Assembly: GCF_017874395.1 (NCBI RefSeq)
Contig: NZ_JAGGLJ010000016.1
Span: 1 to 43,278, forward strand
Origin: Peptoniphilus stercorisuis
GTDB lineage: Bacteria > Bacillota > Clostridia > Tissierellales > Peptoniphilaceae
DNA length: 43,278 nt
Direction: 5' to 3'
Part shown: positions 7,720 to 17,107 of the stretch, piece by piece
Layout of the letters: each line of letters starts with the position of its first letter
Numbering within the stretch: position 1 is the stretch's first letter
Translations under genes and position numbers: made by a program
The notes under the pieces: model-generated
Databases searched by the model: none
What the model was told of the DNA's origin: nothing
Seen by the model: the letters and a program-made list of their open reading frames with translations, nothing else

Positions 7720-8927
7720 ATACGAGATAAAATAGACCTTGCAGCTACAATTCCAGAAGAAAACGCCCATTGTAAATTGTATCCACCACAGTCTCCATCA
7801 ACATCCATTACTTCACCAACAATATATAAATCATCTATTATATTAGACTCTAAAGTATCTTTATTTATTTCACTTGTTGCTATTCCCCCGCAAGTAACTT
7901 GTGAATTTTCAAATCCCTTAGTTCCAATTACTGTAAATCTTGATTTTAAAAGAATATTTAAAAGTTTTTCAAGATCAGATATTTCAATTAAATCTAAAGG
8001 TGTTTCTGCTTTTAAATTACTTTCTTTTAATATCATATTTATAAATTTCTTATCAACAAGTCCCATTAGCCATCTCTCTAAAGAAAAATGACTTAAAGTA
8101 TAAAATCTACTATATAAAAGATTTCTAAATTCCTTTATATCTTCTATATTATTAATAAGTGGCATTTCAATTTCAAGTTTTTTATTTTTTTCATTTACCT
8201 TTCTAGACAAGTCTAAAATAGGTGGACCACTTATTCCATAATTTGTAAATAATAAATCTCCATTTCTTTTATCTATGATTTTATTATTTTCTAATAATTT
8301 TACATCTCCTACAACTTTTACACCAGATAAAGACTTTAAATAATCACTACTTAGTTTTAATTGTGTAAGAGCAGGAAAAGTTTCTATCTTATTATGTCCT
8401 AAATTTTCTAAAATTTTATAGCTTTTTCCATCTGAACCAGAACTAGGCATAGATGAGCCACCTACTGCAAATATAACTTTATCAAATTCAAAACTTTTTT
8501 CCTTAGTTTTAACACTAAACTTATTTTTCTTTTTTATACTTAAAACTTCACTATCTAGTAGAACTTCTATCCTTAAATCATCTAATTCTTCTAAAAGAGT
8601 ATTAACAACAGTATTAGCCTTTAAAGTAACAGGAAAAATCTTTCCCCTATTTTCTAAAACAGGCTCAATTCCCATTAATTTAAAATAATCAATTAGATTA
8701 TCTCTTGTAAATTCTTCTAATACATTTTCTACAAAATTATCCTTACAATTATAGTTTTCTGAAGACACATAATTATTTGTATAATTACATCTTCCATTAC
8801 CAGTAGCTAATAATTTTTTTAATATTCTATTGTTTTTTTCAAAAATAATAACTTCTTGATCATTCTTTGCAAGCTCTATTGCAGCAATAACACCTGCAGG
8901 ACCTCCGCCTATAACAGCTATTTTCAT
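7716..8927 (-). CDS. HI0933/BaiN-family FAD-dependent flavoprotein
   Basis: This 403-residue protein has the FAD dinucleotide-binding motif AVIGGGPAGVIAA at the N-terminus and the family signature LLATGNGRCNYTN at about residues 39-51. Its C-terminal motif GEVMDVDGDCGGYNLQWAF is the second FAD-contact block of the HI0933 (YhiN) family. One member, BaiN of Clostridium scindens, acts on bile-acid intermediates, but most members have no known substrate and nothing here points to bile-acid use. The start was set at ATG 8927 (AAAGGT upstream); a longer open frame lacks a ribosome site. It appears monocistronic. Confidence 0.88.
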   Translation of the reverse strand: MKIAVIGGGPAGVIAAIELAKNDQEVIIFEKNNRILKKLLATGNGRCNYTNNYVSSENYNCKDNFVENVLEEFTRDNLIDYFKLMGIEPVLENRGKIFPVTLKANTVVNTLLEELDDLRIEVLLDSEVLSIKKKNKFSVKTKEKSFEFDKVIFAVGGSSMPSSGSDGKSYKILENLGHNKIETFPALTQLKLSSDYLKSLSGVKVVGDVKLLENNKIIDKRNGDLLFTNYGISGPPILDLSRKVNEKNKKLEIEMPLINNIEDIKEFRNLLYSRFYTLSHFSLERWLMGLVDKKFINMILKESNLKAETPLDLIEISDLEKLLNILLKSRFTVIGTKGFENSQVTCGGIATSEINKDTLESNIIDDLYIVGEVMDVDGDCGGYNLQWAFSSGIVAARSILSRI

Positions 8928-9259
8928 ATATATCAACTTACCTTTATAATTTTTATTTACTATTTTTACCAATATTTACTTTTATTAATTATATAAAATA
9001 TGAACTACAATTAATAGTCTAATTACTATACTTTTCTTACAATAGTATATAATAACACTATTTCATGTATTTTCTCAATATTTTTTCAACTTGATATTTA
9101 TATATTTGAAGAATAAAATTAAGATACAATAAATTTTAGTACTTAATCATAATAAATCTATTTATCTTAACTTAGTAATTATAATGTCTAAGGGTATAAA
9201 TATTATTATGATGATTAAATGTGATAATTAAATATAAAAATAATTTCAGAGGTGAATTA
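8928..9259. other. AT-rich divergent intergenic region (332 bases)
   Basis: This separates the leftward flavoprotein gene from the rightward pepT. For the leftward gene, TTGAGA (9078-9073) and TATTAT (9054-9049) are spaced by 18 and make a fair promoter. For pepT, TTAGTA (9172-9177) and TATAAA (9195-9200), spaced by 17, are a weaker candidate. I see no hairpin leader, open frame or repeat of note in the rest. Confidence 0.5.
9049..9078 (-). promoter_or_regulatory. Candidate promoter of the HI0933-family gene
   Basis: TTGAGA and TATTAT on the minus strand are separated by 18 bases, which leaves an AT-rich 5' leader of about 115 bases. AT-richness makes chance matches likely. Confidence 0.4.
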
Positions 9260-10474
9260 ATGAATAATATTGTAGAAAGATTTTTAAAATATGTTTCTTT
9301 TGAAACAACATCAGATGAATTAAGCGAAACTTTTCCATCTACTAAAAGTCAGCTTGTACTTGGAGAGTACTTAGTAGAAGAACTTAAAAGCATTGGACTA
9401 AGTGATGTATATCAAGACGAGTTTGGATATGTATATGCAACACTTAAATCCAATAGTGATAAAGATATACCCACTATTGGATTTGTATCTCATATGGACA
9501 CAGCACCTGCTACAACTGCAAAAGATGTAAAGCCACAAATTGTAGAATATAAGGGCGGAGATATTAAACTAAATGAAAACTATTCTATTACAGAAAAAGA
9601 ATTTCCTTTTATAAAAGATTTAGTAGGCGAAACACTTATTACAACAGATGGCACTACTCTTCTTGGAGCAGATGACAAAGCAGGAATTACAATTATAGTA
9701 TCAGCTATGGAGTATTTAATTAAAAATGATCATATTAAACATGGAACTGTAAAAGTTGCCTTTACCCCAGATGAAGAAATAGGAAAGGGAGCTCATAATT
9801 TTAATGTTAAAGATTTTAATGCAGACTTTGCCTATACAATTGATGGTGGACCTATTGGAGAATTAGAATTTGAAAACTTTAATGCTGCAAGTGCTTCTAT
9901 TGAAATAGAAGGAAAAATAGTTCATCCAGGATCTGCAAAAGATATTATGGTAAATTCAATGCTAATTGCAATGGAATTAAACTCAATGCTTCCTGTAAAT
10001 GAAAGACCAGAATATACAGAAAACTACGAAGGTTTCTTTATGATAGAAAGTATAAATGGAGATGTTGCTAAAACTAATATGTCCTATATCATTAGAGATC
10101 ATAGTCGTGAAAAATTTGAAAATAAAAAAGAATTACTTGAAAATATAGTAGGATTTTTAAATAAAAAATATGGAAATATTATTAAATTAAATATTGAAGA
10201 TTCTTACTATAATATGAGAGAAAAAGTTGAACCACATATGGAAATTGTAGAACTTGCTGAAAAAGCAATGATTGATCTAGAAATAAAGCCAATTATCAAA
10301 CCAATTCGTGGTGGTACAGATGGAGCAACACTTTCTTATATGGGACTTCCTTGTCCAAATATATTTACAGGTGGATATAACTTCCACGGAATATATGAAT
10401 TCATCCCAGTTTCATCAATGGAAAAGGGTAGAGATTTAGTAGTTAAAATAGTAGAAAATTTGGAGGCGAAATAA
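9260..10474 (+). CDS. pepT: Peptidase T (tripeptide aminopeptidase, M20B)
   Basis: This 404-residue cytoplasmic zinc peptidase releases the N-terminal residue of tripeptides. Family motifs with the metal ligands are visible: GFVSHMDTAPA (His/Asp), TTLLGADDKAG (bridging Asp) and TPDEEIGKGA (general-base Glu). RGGTDGATLS and a late His block (NFHGIYEF) are also present. ATG 9260 was chosen because AGAGGTG precedes it; 13 extra in-frame codons upstream have no site. The stop overlaps the start of pepD by one base (TAATG), so the two are translationally coupled. Together they suggest peptides as an amino-acid source. Confidence 0.96.
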   Translation: MNNIVERFLKYVSFETTSDELSETFPSTKSQLVLGEYLVEELKSIGLSDVYQDEFGYVYATLKSNSDKDIPTIGFVSHMDTAPATTAKDVKPQIVEYKGGDIKLNENYSITEKEFPFIKDLVGETLITTDGTTLLGADDKAGITIIVSAMEYLIKNDHIKHGTVKVAFTPDEEIGKGAHNFNVKDFNADFAYTIDGGPIGELEFENFNAASASIEIEGKIVHPGSAKDIMVNSMLIAMELNSMLPVNERPEYTENYEGFFMIESINGDVAKTNMSYIIRDHSREKFENKKELLENIVGFLNKKYGNIIKLNIEDSYYNMREKVEPHMEIVELAEKAMIDLEIKPIIKPIRGGTDGATLSYMGLPCPNIFTGGYNFHGIYEFIPVSSMEKGRDLVVKIVENLEAK

Positions 10475-11901
10475 TGGTATTACAAAACCTAGAACCAAAA
10501 AAAGTTTTTAAATATTTTGAAGAAATTTCTAAAATACCTAGAGGTTCTGGAAATGAAAAAGCAATTTCAGACTATCTTGTAAACTTTGCAAAAGAAAGAA
10601 ATCTAGAAGTTTACCAAGACGAAGCTTTAAATGTAATTATTAAAAAACCTGGAACAAAGGGCTATGAAAACTCAAAAAAAATAATCCTTCAAGGACATAT
10701 GGATATGGTAAATGAAAAATCTGAAGACTCAAATCATGATTTTGATAAAGATCCAATAGAAATAATCCTTGATGGCGACTTTATTCACGCAAATAAAACT
10801 ACACTTGGTGCTGATAATGGAATTGGAGTTGCAATGAGCCTTGCAATTCTTGATTCAGATAATATTGAACATGCTCCTTTAGAAGTTCTTGTAACTGTAT
10901 CTGAAGAAACAGATATGCATGGTGCACAAGTTCTTTCAGACAGTATTTTAGAAGGAGATTATCTAATTAATATTGACTCTGAAGAAGAAGGCATTATGAC
11001 TGTTGCATCTGCTGGTGGAGAGCTTTATTTTGCACATTATACTCCAGAACTTGAAGAAATTCCAAAAGATTATAAATTTTATGATGTTAAATTCTCAGGA
11101 TTTTTAGGCGGTCACTCTGGTGGAGAAATCGCAAATAATCGTGGAAATATGGTAAAAGTTATGGCAGACTTCTTAGTAAATTTAAAAGATGTAATGCTAA
11201 TTGACTTCTTATCAGGATCAAAAGACAATGCAATACCTAGTAATGGAATTATAAAACTTGCAATAAAAGATAATAGCGAATTTGATGATTTAATTAAATC
11301 TCTTTATGAAAAATATAAATCAATAGAGGGAAATCTTAATATAGTTTATAGTGATGGATTAAATGAAAAAACAGCACAAAGTATAGAATCAACTAAGGAC
11401 TTTGCAAATTATTTACTTGATCAACATACAGGTGTAAAAGCCTTTACAGATGAAACTAAAGAATTTGTAGAACTATCTTCAACACTTGCAATCGTCAAAA
11501 AAATTGAAGATGGCACTTATGAAATTTGGAACTCTATGAGATTTGGTAAGAGAAATGAATTTGAAGAATTTAAAAATGACTTTGTAGAAATGTCTAAAAA
11601 ATATCCAAACGCAAAATATGAATTTACAAATTATTATCCTGAATGGGAATATAAAGAAGATTCAAAACTTCGTGATATTGCAAGAGATTTATATAAAGAT
11701 TTTACAGGAAAAACTATGGAAATAGACATAACTCATGGTGGACTTGAATGTGGAGTATTTTATATTAAATACAAACACCTAGATATGATTTCCATTGGAC
11801 CAGATATCTTTGAAGCTCATACACCTAGAGAAAGAGCATCTGTTTCTTCAATAAAAAGAATGTATGAATATATAATTGAATTATTAAAACATTTAAAATA
11901 A
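10474..11901 (+). CDS. pepD: Aminoacyl-histidine dipeptidase (PepD, M20C)
   Basis: This 475-residue M20 metallopeptidase cleaves Xaa-His and other dipeptides in the cytoplasm. Visible motifs include LQGHMDMVNEKS, TTLGADNGIG, VSEETDMHGAQ and the dimerisation-region GFLGGHSGGEI. A C-terminal ITHGGLECGVF stretch completes the second lobe of the catalytic domain. A GGAGG site lies inside the end of pepT. A strong terminator closes the pair. Confidence 0.95.
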   Translation: MVLQNLEPKKVFKYFEEISKIPRGSGNEKAISDYLVNFAKERNLEVYQDEALNVIIKKPGTKGYENSKKIILQGHMDMVNEKSEDSNHDFDKDPIEIILDGDFIHANKTTLGADNGIGVAMSLAILDSDNIEHAPLEVLVTVSEETDMHGAQVLSDSILEGDYLINIDSEEEGIMTVASAGGELYFAHYTPELEEIPKDYKFYDVKFSGFLGGHSGGEIANNRGNMVKVMADFLVNLKDVMLIDFLSGSKDNAIPSNGIIKLAIKDNSEFDDLIKSLYEKYKSIEGNLNIVYSDGLNEKTAQSIESTKDFANYLLDQHTGVKAFTDETKEFVELSSTLAIVKKIEDGTYEIWNSMRFGKRNEFEEFKNDFVEMSKKYPNAKYEFTNYYPEWEYKEDSKLRDIARDLYKDFTGKTMEIDITHGGLECGVFYIKYKHLDMISIGPDIFEAHTPRERASVSSIKRMYEYIIELLKHLK

Positions 11902-11906
11902 AAACT

Positions 11907-11936
11907 AAGGGCTATTTTCTAAAATAGCCCTTTTTT
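11907..11936 (+). terminator. Terminator of pepT-pepD
   Basis: A GC-containing stem (AAGGGCTATTTT with AAAATAGCCCTT, tight loop) is followed by a T run. It starts six bases after the pepD stop codon. Confidence 0.92.
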
Positions 11937-12021
11937 AATACTTTTAATCCATTTTATCTTCTTTTAAATTTAACTATAAAATTTTATTTTCATTAAAAAC
12001 ACCATTAAATTACATCTTATT

Positions 12022-12061
12022 ACTTACTCAATAGTAAGTACTCACTTAAAAGTGCATACTT
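12022..12061. promoter_or_regulatory. Two overlapping palindromes, probable HxlR operator
   Basis: First dyad: ACTTACT (12022-12028), spacer CAAT, AGTAAGT (12033-12039), a perfect 7-bp inverted repeat. Second dyad: AAGTA-CT-CACTT, spacer AA, AAGTG-CA-TACTT (12036-12061), matching in 10 of 12 arm positions. They abut and overlap the -35 box of the flavin-reductase-like gene. The HxlR-type regulator encoded just beyond that gene is the natural candidate to bind them; that pairing is inference. Confidence 0.6.
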
Positions 12062-12087
12062 GAACAATTATTCATAAGTTCTATAAT
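12060..12087 (+). promoter_or_regulatory. Promoter of the flavin-reductase-like gene
   Basis: TTGAAC (12060-12065) and TATAAT (12082-12087) are spaced by 16. The tandem palindromes end inside the -35 box, which suits repression by occlusion. Confidence 0.7.
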
Positions 12088-12121
12088 TAAGTTAGTTCTT
12101 CAAAAAGAAAGGAAGGAAAAT

Positions 12122-12694
12122 ATGAATAATAAAAAAAATATTGGAAAAAAACTAGGAGTTTATCCTACTCCTGTTCTTTTAGTAGGTACTAAGATTAATG
12201 ACAAAGTAAATTGGGTTACTATTGCTCATATTGGAATTACTGGTATGAATGAAACTCTTCTTAGTGTTGCTAAGGGACATTATTCTAATAAGGGAATGGG
12301 CATTGGTAAGATTGTATCTTTAAATGTTGCAACTGAAAGTATGATTGAGGTTACTGATTATATTGGACTTAATTCAGGACATGATGTAGATAAATCTAAA
12401 GTATTAGATTATTATTATGAATCCTATGATACAGCTCCAATAGCAAAGGATTCTCCTCTTGCAATGGAAGCAAAAATCATAGATATTTATGAAACTGACA
12501 CAGAATATAATTATATTCTAGAAATAGAAAATACCTATGCTAATGAAGATGTTTTAGATGAATCTGGAAAAATAGATTTTTCTAAAGTTAAACCTCTTTT
12601 ATTTGAAATGCAAGGTCCATCTTATATGGTTGCTAAGAAGAAAATAGGAATTGCTTGGGATATTGGCAAAAAATACGAAAAAGAAAAAAGATAA
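12122..12694 (+). CDS. Flavin-reductase-like FMN-binding protein
   Basis: This 190-residue protein matches the FMN-binding split-barrel family (flavin reductase/DIM6-NTAB type). It opens with the typical 'YPTPVLLVGTKI..KVNWVTIAHIGI' pattern, then KIVSLNVATESM and a later DYIGLNSGHDVDKS block in the position of the usual GxxSGR(D/K) loop. Members reduce FMN with NAD(P)H or act as small flavodoxin-like electron carriers. It has a strong AAGGAAGG site. Its promoter carries palindromes, and its convergent neighbour is an HxlR regulator, an arrangement often seen where the regulator senses electrophile or redox stress and controls a flavoprotein. Confidence 0.85.
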   Translation: MNNKKNIGKKLGVYPTPVLLVGTKINDKVNWVTIAHIGITGMNETLLSVAKGHYSNKGMGIGKIVSLNVATESMIEVTDYIGLNSGHDVDKSKVLDYYYESYDTAPIAKDSPLAMEAKIIDIYETDTEYNYILEIENTYANEDVLDESGKIDFSKVKPLLFEMQGPSYMVAKKKIGIAWDIGKKYEKEKR

Positions 12695-12720
12695 ATTTAA
12701 AAAAACTTCTAAATTTCACA

Positions 12721-12750
12721 AAAAAAGACTTTGGATTTCCAAAGTCTTTT
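12721..12750. terminator. Bidirectional terminator between the flavin reductase and hxlR genes
   Basis: A perfect 8-bp stem (GACTTTGG with CCAAAGTC, loop ATTT) is flanked by A6 and T4 runs between convergent genes. Confidence 0.88.
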
Positions 12751-13087
12751 ACTTTTTCATACTTAATATATTATTTCCCCAATTACACATTTCTTCTAAA
12801 AGTGGTATTAATGTCTTACCTTTTTTCGTTAATCCATATTCAACTCTTGGTGGAATTTCATCATATTGTCTTCTAAAGATAAGATCATCTTCTTCTAGAG
12901 ATTTTAACTGTTGAGATAGCATTTTGTCTGTAATGCCTGTAGTTGCTCTTTTTAATTCTCCATATCTTAATACTTCATCTTTTACAAGTGCCCATAGTAT
13001 TATTGGCTTCCACTTGCCACCTATTATATCTAGGGTTTTTTCTATTGGACAAATATATTTATTCTCTTCATCTTCTAATACATACAT
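12749..13087 (-). CDS. HxlR-family transcriptional regulator
   Basis: This 112-residue winged-helix protein has the family signature CPIEKTLDIIGGKWKPIIL (Cys at residue 13), then LSQQLKSLEEDDLI for the recognition helix and RVEYGLTKKG for the wing. In related regulators (YodB, HypR types) the N-terminal cysteine is oxidised or alkylated by diamide, quinones or hypochlorite, which changes DNA binding. A second cysteine is at 101. It is convergent with the flavin-reductase-like gene whose promoter bears two palindromes, so that gene is the probable target. Start ATG 13087 has AAAGAGG upstream. Confidence 0.9.
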   Translation of the reverse strand: MYVLEDEENKYICPIEKTLDIIGGKWKPIILWALVKDEVLRYGELKRATTGITDKMLSQQLKSLEEDDLIFRRQYDEIPPRVEYGLTKKGKTLIPLLEEMCNWGNNILSMKK

Positions 13088-13110
13088 TCTAAAGCCTCTT
13101 TAATACAATA

Positions 13111-13139
13111 AAAAACTTTGATATATATCAAAGTTTTTT
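13111..13139 (-). terminator. Terminator after ftsH
   Basis: A long AT-rich inverted repeat (AAAAACTTTGAT with ATCAAAGTTTTT) lies between the ftsH stop and the hxlR start, with a T run on the minus strand. The stem is weak in G+C but 12 bp long. Confidence 0.75.
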
Positions 13140-13145
13140 ATATTT

Positions 13146-15077
13146 TTATTTATCTTCTAAATCTTTATTTTCTTTTGAACTTTTTTCTTCAACAATTTTT
13201 TTCGCTTCTTCTGAAAGGTCTTTGTCTTCTATTTTTTCATCATGAGCATATTCTTTATCATGTTCTATATCTTCACCCTTCATGATTTTTTCAAAATCGT
13301 GTTTGTCTAAAGTTTCTTTTTCAAGAAGTGCATCAGATACAGCTAGAAGTTTTTCCATATTTTCTGATAGAAGTGTTTTCGCTTTTTCGTAAGCTTCATT
13401 TATAATATTTCCAACTTCTTTATCTATTTCAGATGCAGTATGTTCAGAATAATCTTTACTTCTTCCAAGATCTCTTCCTACAAATATTTCACCTTCGTCA
13501 GATCCAAAGGTAATAGTTCCTATTTTTTCACTCATACCATATTTAGTAACCATTGCTCTTGCAATATGAGTTGCTCTTTCTATATCATTTGATGCTCCTG
13601 TAGATATATCATCAAGAACTAGTGCTTCTGCTACACGTCCACCTAAAAGTGATACTATTCTGTCCTTCATTTGACCTTTTGTTATAAAGCTAGTATCTTC
13701 TTCTGGAGTATATGCAGTAAATCCACCAGCCATTCCACGAGGAATAATTGTAATCATATGAACAGGATCTGCATTTGATAAGCAAGTTGAAACAACAGCA
13801 TGACCTGCTTCGTGAACAGCTGTAAGTTTTCTTTCTTCTTCAGATACAACTCTTGATTTTTTAGCTGGTCCTGCTTGAACTTTTATTTCAGCTTCTTCTA
13901 TATCTTCCATAAAGATTTTATTTTCATTTCTTCTTGCAGCAAGTAAAGCTGCTTCATTCATTAAGTTTTCAAGATCAGCTGGAGTAAATCCAGGTGTTCT
14001 TCTTGCAATATATTTTAAATCTACATCACTTGCTAATTTTTTATTCTTTGAATGAACTCCTAATATTTGTTCTCTTCCCTTTACATCAGGAACTCCAACA
14101 TATATTGTTCTATCAAATCTACCTGGTCTTAAAAGAGCTGGGTCTAGTATATCTGCTCTATTTGTAGCAGCCATAACAATAACCCCTTCATTAGTTCCGA
14201 AACCATCCATTTCAACTAATAATTGATTTAGAGTTTGTTCTCTTTCATCATGTCCTCCACCAAGTCCTGCTCCACGCTTTCTTCCTACAGCATCAATTTC
14301 ATCTATAAAAATAATACATGGTGCATTTTTCTTAGCAGTTTCAAATAAGTCTCTAACACGACTTGCTCCAACTCCTACAAACATTTCTACAAAGTCAGAA
14401 CCACTCATTATGAAGAAAGGTACTTTTGCCTCTCCTGCAACTGCTTTAGAAAGATAAGTTTTACCAGTTCCTGGAGGACCTACAAGTAAAACTCCCTTTG
14501 GGATTCTAGCTCCCATATTTATAAATTTCTTAGGGCTTTTTAAAAAGTCTACTATTTCGCCTAATTCTTCTTTTTCTTCTTGAAGTCCAGCAACATCTTT
14601 AAATGATATTAAATTTTTATCATCTTGTTTTACAACTTTTGCTTTACTTTTTCCAAAGCTATTCATTTTAGAACCACCTTGGCTTTGTTTTATAAGATAA
14701 TACCAGAAGAATATAAACACTCCAAGTATTAATATATTTGGAATCCATTCCATATATATTGGAGTTTCTTTCATTGGAGTACCTACAACTTGAAGCTCTT
14801 TTTGGTCAACTTTTTCCTTTAGATAATTATTGTAAAAATTAACTCTAGCTTCTTCTGGAAGAACTGTTTCATAAGTCTTCTCATCTTTTGTTATAAAGGT
14901 TGCATTTGCTCCATCAAATTTTATGCTCTTTAAATTGTCACTTTGAATTTCAGTTACAAATTGTGTGAAATTTTTCGTTGGAATTGTTGCTGCTGGCGGA
15001 TTAAATACTTTTATTGCTGTTACTAAAAGTAATATTAATACCAGATATAAACCTGCACCACCCATTTTTTTCTTCAA
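13146..15077 (-). CDS. ftsH: ATP-dependent zinc metalloprotease FtsH
   Basis: This 643-residue membrane AAA protease degrades misfolded or regulatory membrane and cytosolic proteins. Two transmembrane helices (about residues 9-25 and 112-130) flank an outer domain. The AAA module has Walker A GPPGTGKT (about 200-207), Walker [10 protein letters not shown] and the [23 protein letters not shown]. The peptidase has HEAGH (about 422-426). The tail is rich in Lys, Glu and Asp. I place the start at TTG 15077, eight bases after AAGGAG; the upstream in-frame GTG overlaps that site and the next ATG is 20 bases away. It follows hpt after a terminator, so it probably has its own promoter (a TATAAT lies about 40 bases upstream of the TTG). 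Confidence 0.97.
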   Translation of the reverse strand: MKKKMGGAGLYLVLILLLVTAIKVFNPPAATIPTKNFTQFVTEIQSDNLKSIKFDGANATFITKDEKTYETVLPEEARVNFYNNYLKEKVDQKELQVVGTPMKETPIYMEWIPNILILGVFIFFWYYLIKQSQGGSKMNSFGKSKAKVVKQDDKNLISFKDVAGLQEEKEELGEIVDFLKSPKKFINMGARIPKGVLLVGPPGTGKTYLSKAVAGEAKVPFFIMSGSDFVEMFVGVGASRVRDLFETAKKNAPCIIFIDEIDAVGRKRGAGLGGGHDEREQTLNQLLVEMDGFGTNEGVIVMAATNRADILDPALLRPGRFDRTIYVGVPDVKGREQILGVHSKNKKLASDVDLKYIARRTPGFTPADLENLMNEAALLAARRNENKIFMEDIEEAEIKVQAGPAKKSRVVSEEERKLTAVHEAGHAVVSTCLSNADPVHMITIIPRGMAGGFTAYTPEEDTSFITKGQMKDRIVSLLGGRVAEALVLDDISTGASNDIERATHIARAMVTKYGMSEKIGTITFGSDEGEIFVGRDLGRSKDYSEHTASEIDKEVGNIINEAYEKAKTLLSENMEKLLAVSDALLEKETLDKHDFEKIMKGEDIEHDKEYAHDEKIEDKDLSEEAKKIVEEKSSKENKDLEDK

Positions 15078-15157
15078 TAATATCACTCCTTACATACACT
15101 TAATTATATCATAATATGAAAAATTATTAAATCTATTTACTGATAACAATTATTAAA

Positions 15158-15184
15158 TAAAAAATGTGGTGCTATACCACATTT
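15158..15184 (-). terminator. Terminator after hpt
   Basis: An AAATGTGGT/ACCACATTT stem (15162-15184) is followed on the minus strand by a T run. It separates hpt from ftsH, which in many Firmicutes are cotranscribed. Confidence 0.85.
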
Positions 15185-15192
15185 CTCTTATA

Positions 15193-15720
15193 TTATTTAT
15201 AAACTTTCTCAGAAAGTATACCAATATATGGTAAATTTCTATATTTTTCATTGTAGTCCATTCCATATCCAACTACAAAATAATCTTCAATTTCAAATCC
15301 AATATATTTAACTTCTACTTCTTTTTCTCTTCTGCTTGGTTTAGTTAAAAGAGAACAAATAGTTACAGATTTTGCACCTCTTAATTTAAACAGCTCACTT
15401 AAGTATGATAAAGTATTTCCAGTATCTATTATATCTTCTACAATAATTACATCTTTATCTCTAACATCATTTTCAACATCTTTTAAAATTTTAATTTTTC
15501 CTGTTGAAACAGATCCTTCATAACTAGATACATCCATAAAATCCATTCTAATAGGAAGTTCTATTCTCTTTACAAGTTCTGACATAAAAGGAACAGCTCC
15601 TTTTAATATACCCACAACTAAAACTTCTCCATCAAAATCTCTTGAAATTCTTTCTCCAAGTTCGCAACATTTTTTTTCAATCACTTCTTCTGAAAAAAGG
15701 ACTGATTCAATTTCCTTCAT
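15193..15720 (-). CDS. hpt: Hypoxanthine phosphoribosyltransferase
   Basis: This 175-residue purine salvage enzyme converts hypoxanthine or guanine plus PRPP to IMP or GMP. The PRPP-binding loop VEDIIDTGNTL (about 93-103), the flexible-loop SSYEGSVSTGKI and the base-binding VGYGMDYNEKYRNLPYIG are all present. Its start lies inside the 3' end of tilS (14-base overlap), showing translational coupling. The tilS-hpt-ftsH order is the same as in Bacillus subtilis. Confidence 0.96.
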   Translation of the reverse strand: MKEIESVLFSEEVIEKKCCELGERISRDFDGEVLVVGILKGAVPFMSELVKRIELPIRMDFMDVSSYEGSVSTGKIKILKDVENDVRDKDVIIVEDIIDTGNTLSYLSELFKLRGAKSVTICSLLTKPSRREKEVEVKYIGFEIEDYFVVGYGMDYNEKYRNLPYIGILSEKVYK

Positions 15721-17056
15721 CTTTTACCTCCAAGCTAATGTTTATAATCTCTTTTGTATTTTTATCAATAATATATTTCTCACTAGTTCTATAGGGAACT
15801 ACCCATATAATTTCCTCATCATCATATATTATTGGAACTAAATCTCTTTTATATCTATCAATTTTTTCATCAATAAAAAAGTTCTTTAATTTTTTATATT
15901 TATTCATACCAAAGGGCATAAATTTATCTCCATCTCTTCTATTTCTAATTTTGAGATTTCCCTTAATTTTATTTGCATCAATAGATATCATATTATCATC
16001 TGCTCTATATAAATTAGATTTCGCAACATAAATATTTCCAAAATGCGTTTTATTTTTTCCAAGATTTAAAACCTGTTCTTCTATCTCTACTTTTCCTATT
16101 TCTCTTGCTAAATAAATATAATCATAGGATAAAATAAGATTTAAATCTCCTGGCAAATTAATCTTTGAATTAACTGCCTTTTGAATTAATAAGACAACAT
16201 CAGATATATTTTTGCTAGAAATTCCTTCAAGTGTATTAATTTCATTTTTTAAAAATTCTCTTACTATTTCACTTAATATATACTCATCTAAATCTTTTAG
16301 ATTTTTTATATAAAGTTTATTGTCTTTATAGTTTTTTAAAAATAAATCTCTTGTAATTTTATTAACAAACTTAAAATTACTTTTTGATATTTGAGAAAGT
16401 CTTATTAAAGAATCTGTAAAGTTTTCATTAAAATTATCTTCAATATATGGTATTACATTAAGTCTTAATTTATTTCTTGAATATATATCTTCAAAATTAG
16501 TTTCATCTTGAACAAAATTTATATTATTTTCTTCAATATATTCTTCAATCTCGTCTCTTTTTATATTTAACATAGGTCTATATAAATCCCTATCTATAAA
16601 ATCCATTGCAGATAATCCTTCAATTCCTGTTCCTCTTATTATTCTAAATAAGACAGTTTCTGCTTGATCGTTTGCATTGTGAGCAAGAAATATTTTTGAA
16701 TTTTTAGAAGCAAGACTTCTAAAGAAATTATATCTTAAAAATCTTCCTGCTTCCTCACTAGAAATCTTATGCTCTATTGCATATTCATCCATATTTACAT
16801 GAAGAACTTCACATTTTAAATTTAGCTCTTTGGCTCTTTTAATTACAAAGTCCTCATCTCTTTTTGCAGTATCTCGCACTCCATGATTTACATGAGCTAC
16901 GATTATTTCTAAATTATATTCTTCTTTTAATTCATTTAAATTTTCAAGCAGAAAAATAGAATCCGCACCGCCTGATACAGCTGCTATAATTCTATCTTTA
17001 TAATTTAACATATTAAATTTTTCAATATTTTCTTTAAATTTTTTATTAATTGCCAT
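15707..17056 (-). CDS. tilS: tRNA(Ile)-lysidine synthase
   Basis: This 449-residue enzyme of the PP-loop ATPase family modifies C34 of the minor tRNA-Ile (CAU) to lysidine so it reads AUA, a codon common in AT-rich genes like these. The P-loop SGGADS is near residue 29. HVNHGVRDTA and LAHNANDQAETVLFRIIRG are typical of the catalytic domain, and the TilS C-terminal domain (RRDGDKFMPFG) is present, so it is full length. Of two close ATGs the second (17056) has better spacing from AGAGG; the first overlaps that site. A terminator hairpin ends only a few bases before this ribosome site. Confidence 0.95.
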   Translation of the reverse strand: MAINKKFKENIEKFNMLNYKDRIIAAVSGGADSIFLLENLNELKEEYNLEIIVAHVNHGVRDTAKRDEDFVIKRAKELNLKCEVLHVNMDEYAIEHKISSEEAGRFLRYNFFRSLASKNSKIFLAHNANDQAETVLFRIIRGTGIEGLSAMDFIDRDLYRPMLNIKRDEIEEYIEENNINFVQDETNFEDIYSRNKLRLNVIPYIEDNFNENFTDSLIRLSQISKSNFKFVNKITRDLFLKNYKDNKLYIKNLKDLDEYILSEIVREFLKNEINTLEGISSKNISDVVLLIQKAVNSKINLPGDLNLILSYDYIYLAREIGKVEIEEQVLNLGKNKTHFGNIYVAKSNLYRADDNMISIDANKIKGNLKIRNRRDGDKFMPFGMNKYKKLKNFFIDEKIDRYKRDLVPIIYDDEEIIWVVPYRTSEKYIIDKNTKEIINISLEVKDEGN

Positions 17057-17066
17057 AATCATCCTC

Positions 17067-17098
17067 TAAAAAAATAAAGGCCATCTTTTCTGATGACC
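17067..17098 (-). terminator. Terminator between the S1-domain gene and tilS
   Basis: Read on the minus strand, GGTCATC pairs with GATGGCC (one G.U pair) around a 6-base loop and is followed by TTTATTTTTTT. The T run leads directly into the tilS ribosome site. It may act as a partial terminator, lowering expression of tilS-hpt relative to the genes upstream. Confidence 0.75.
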
Positions 17099-17107
17099 GA
17101 TTATTTC

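Noticed and set aside
7716-8927. Bile-acid reductase BaiN
   Set aside because: The sequence shows the general HI0933 family, but no other bai gene is near, so the specific function is not supported.
11938-12061. Short CRISPR-like repeat array upstream of the flavin-reductase-like gene
   Set aside because: The repeated TAC/ACTT elements are two overlapping dyads without regular spacers and without cas genes. They fit operators better.
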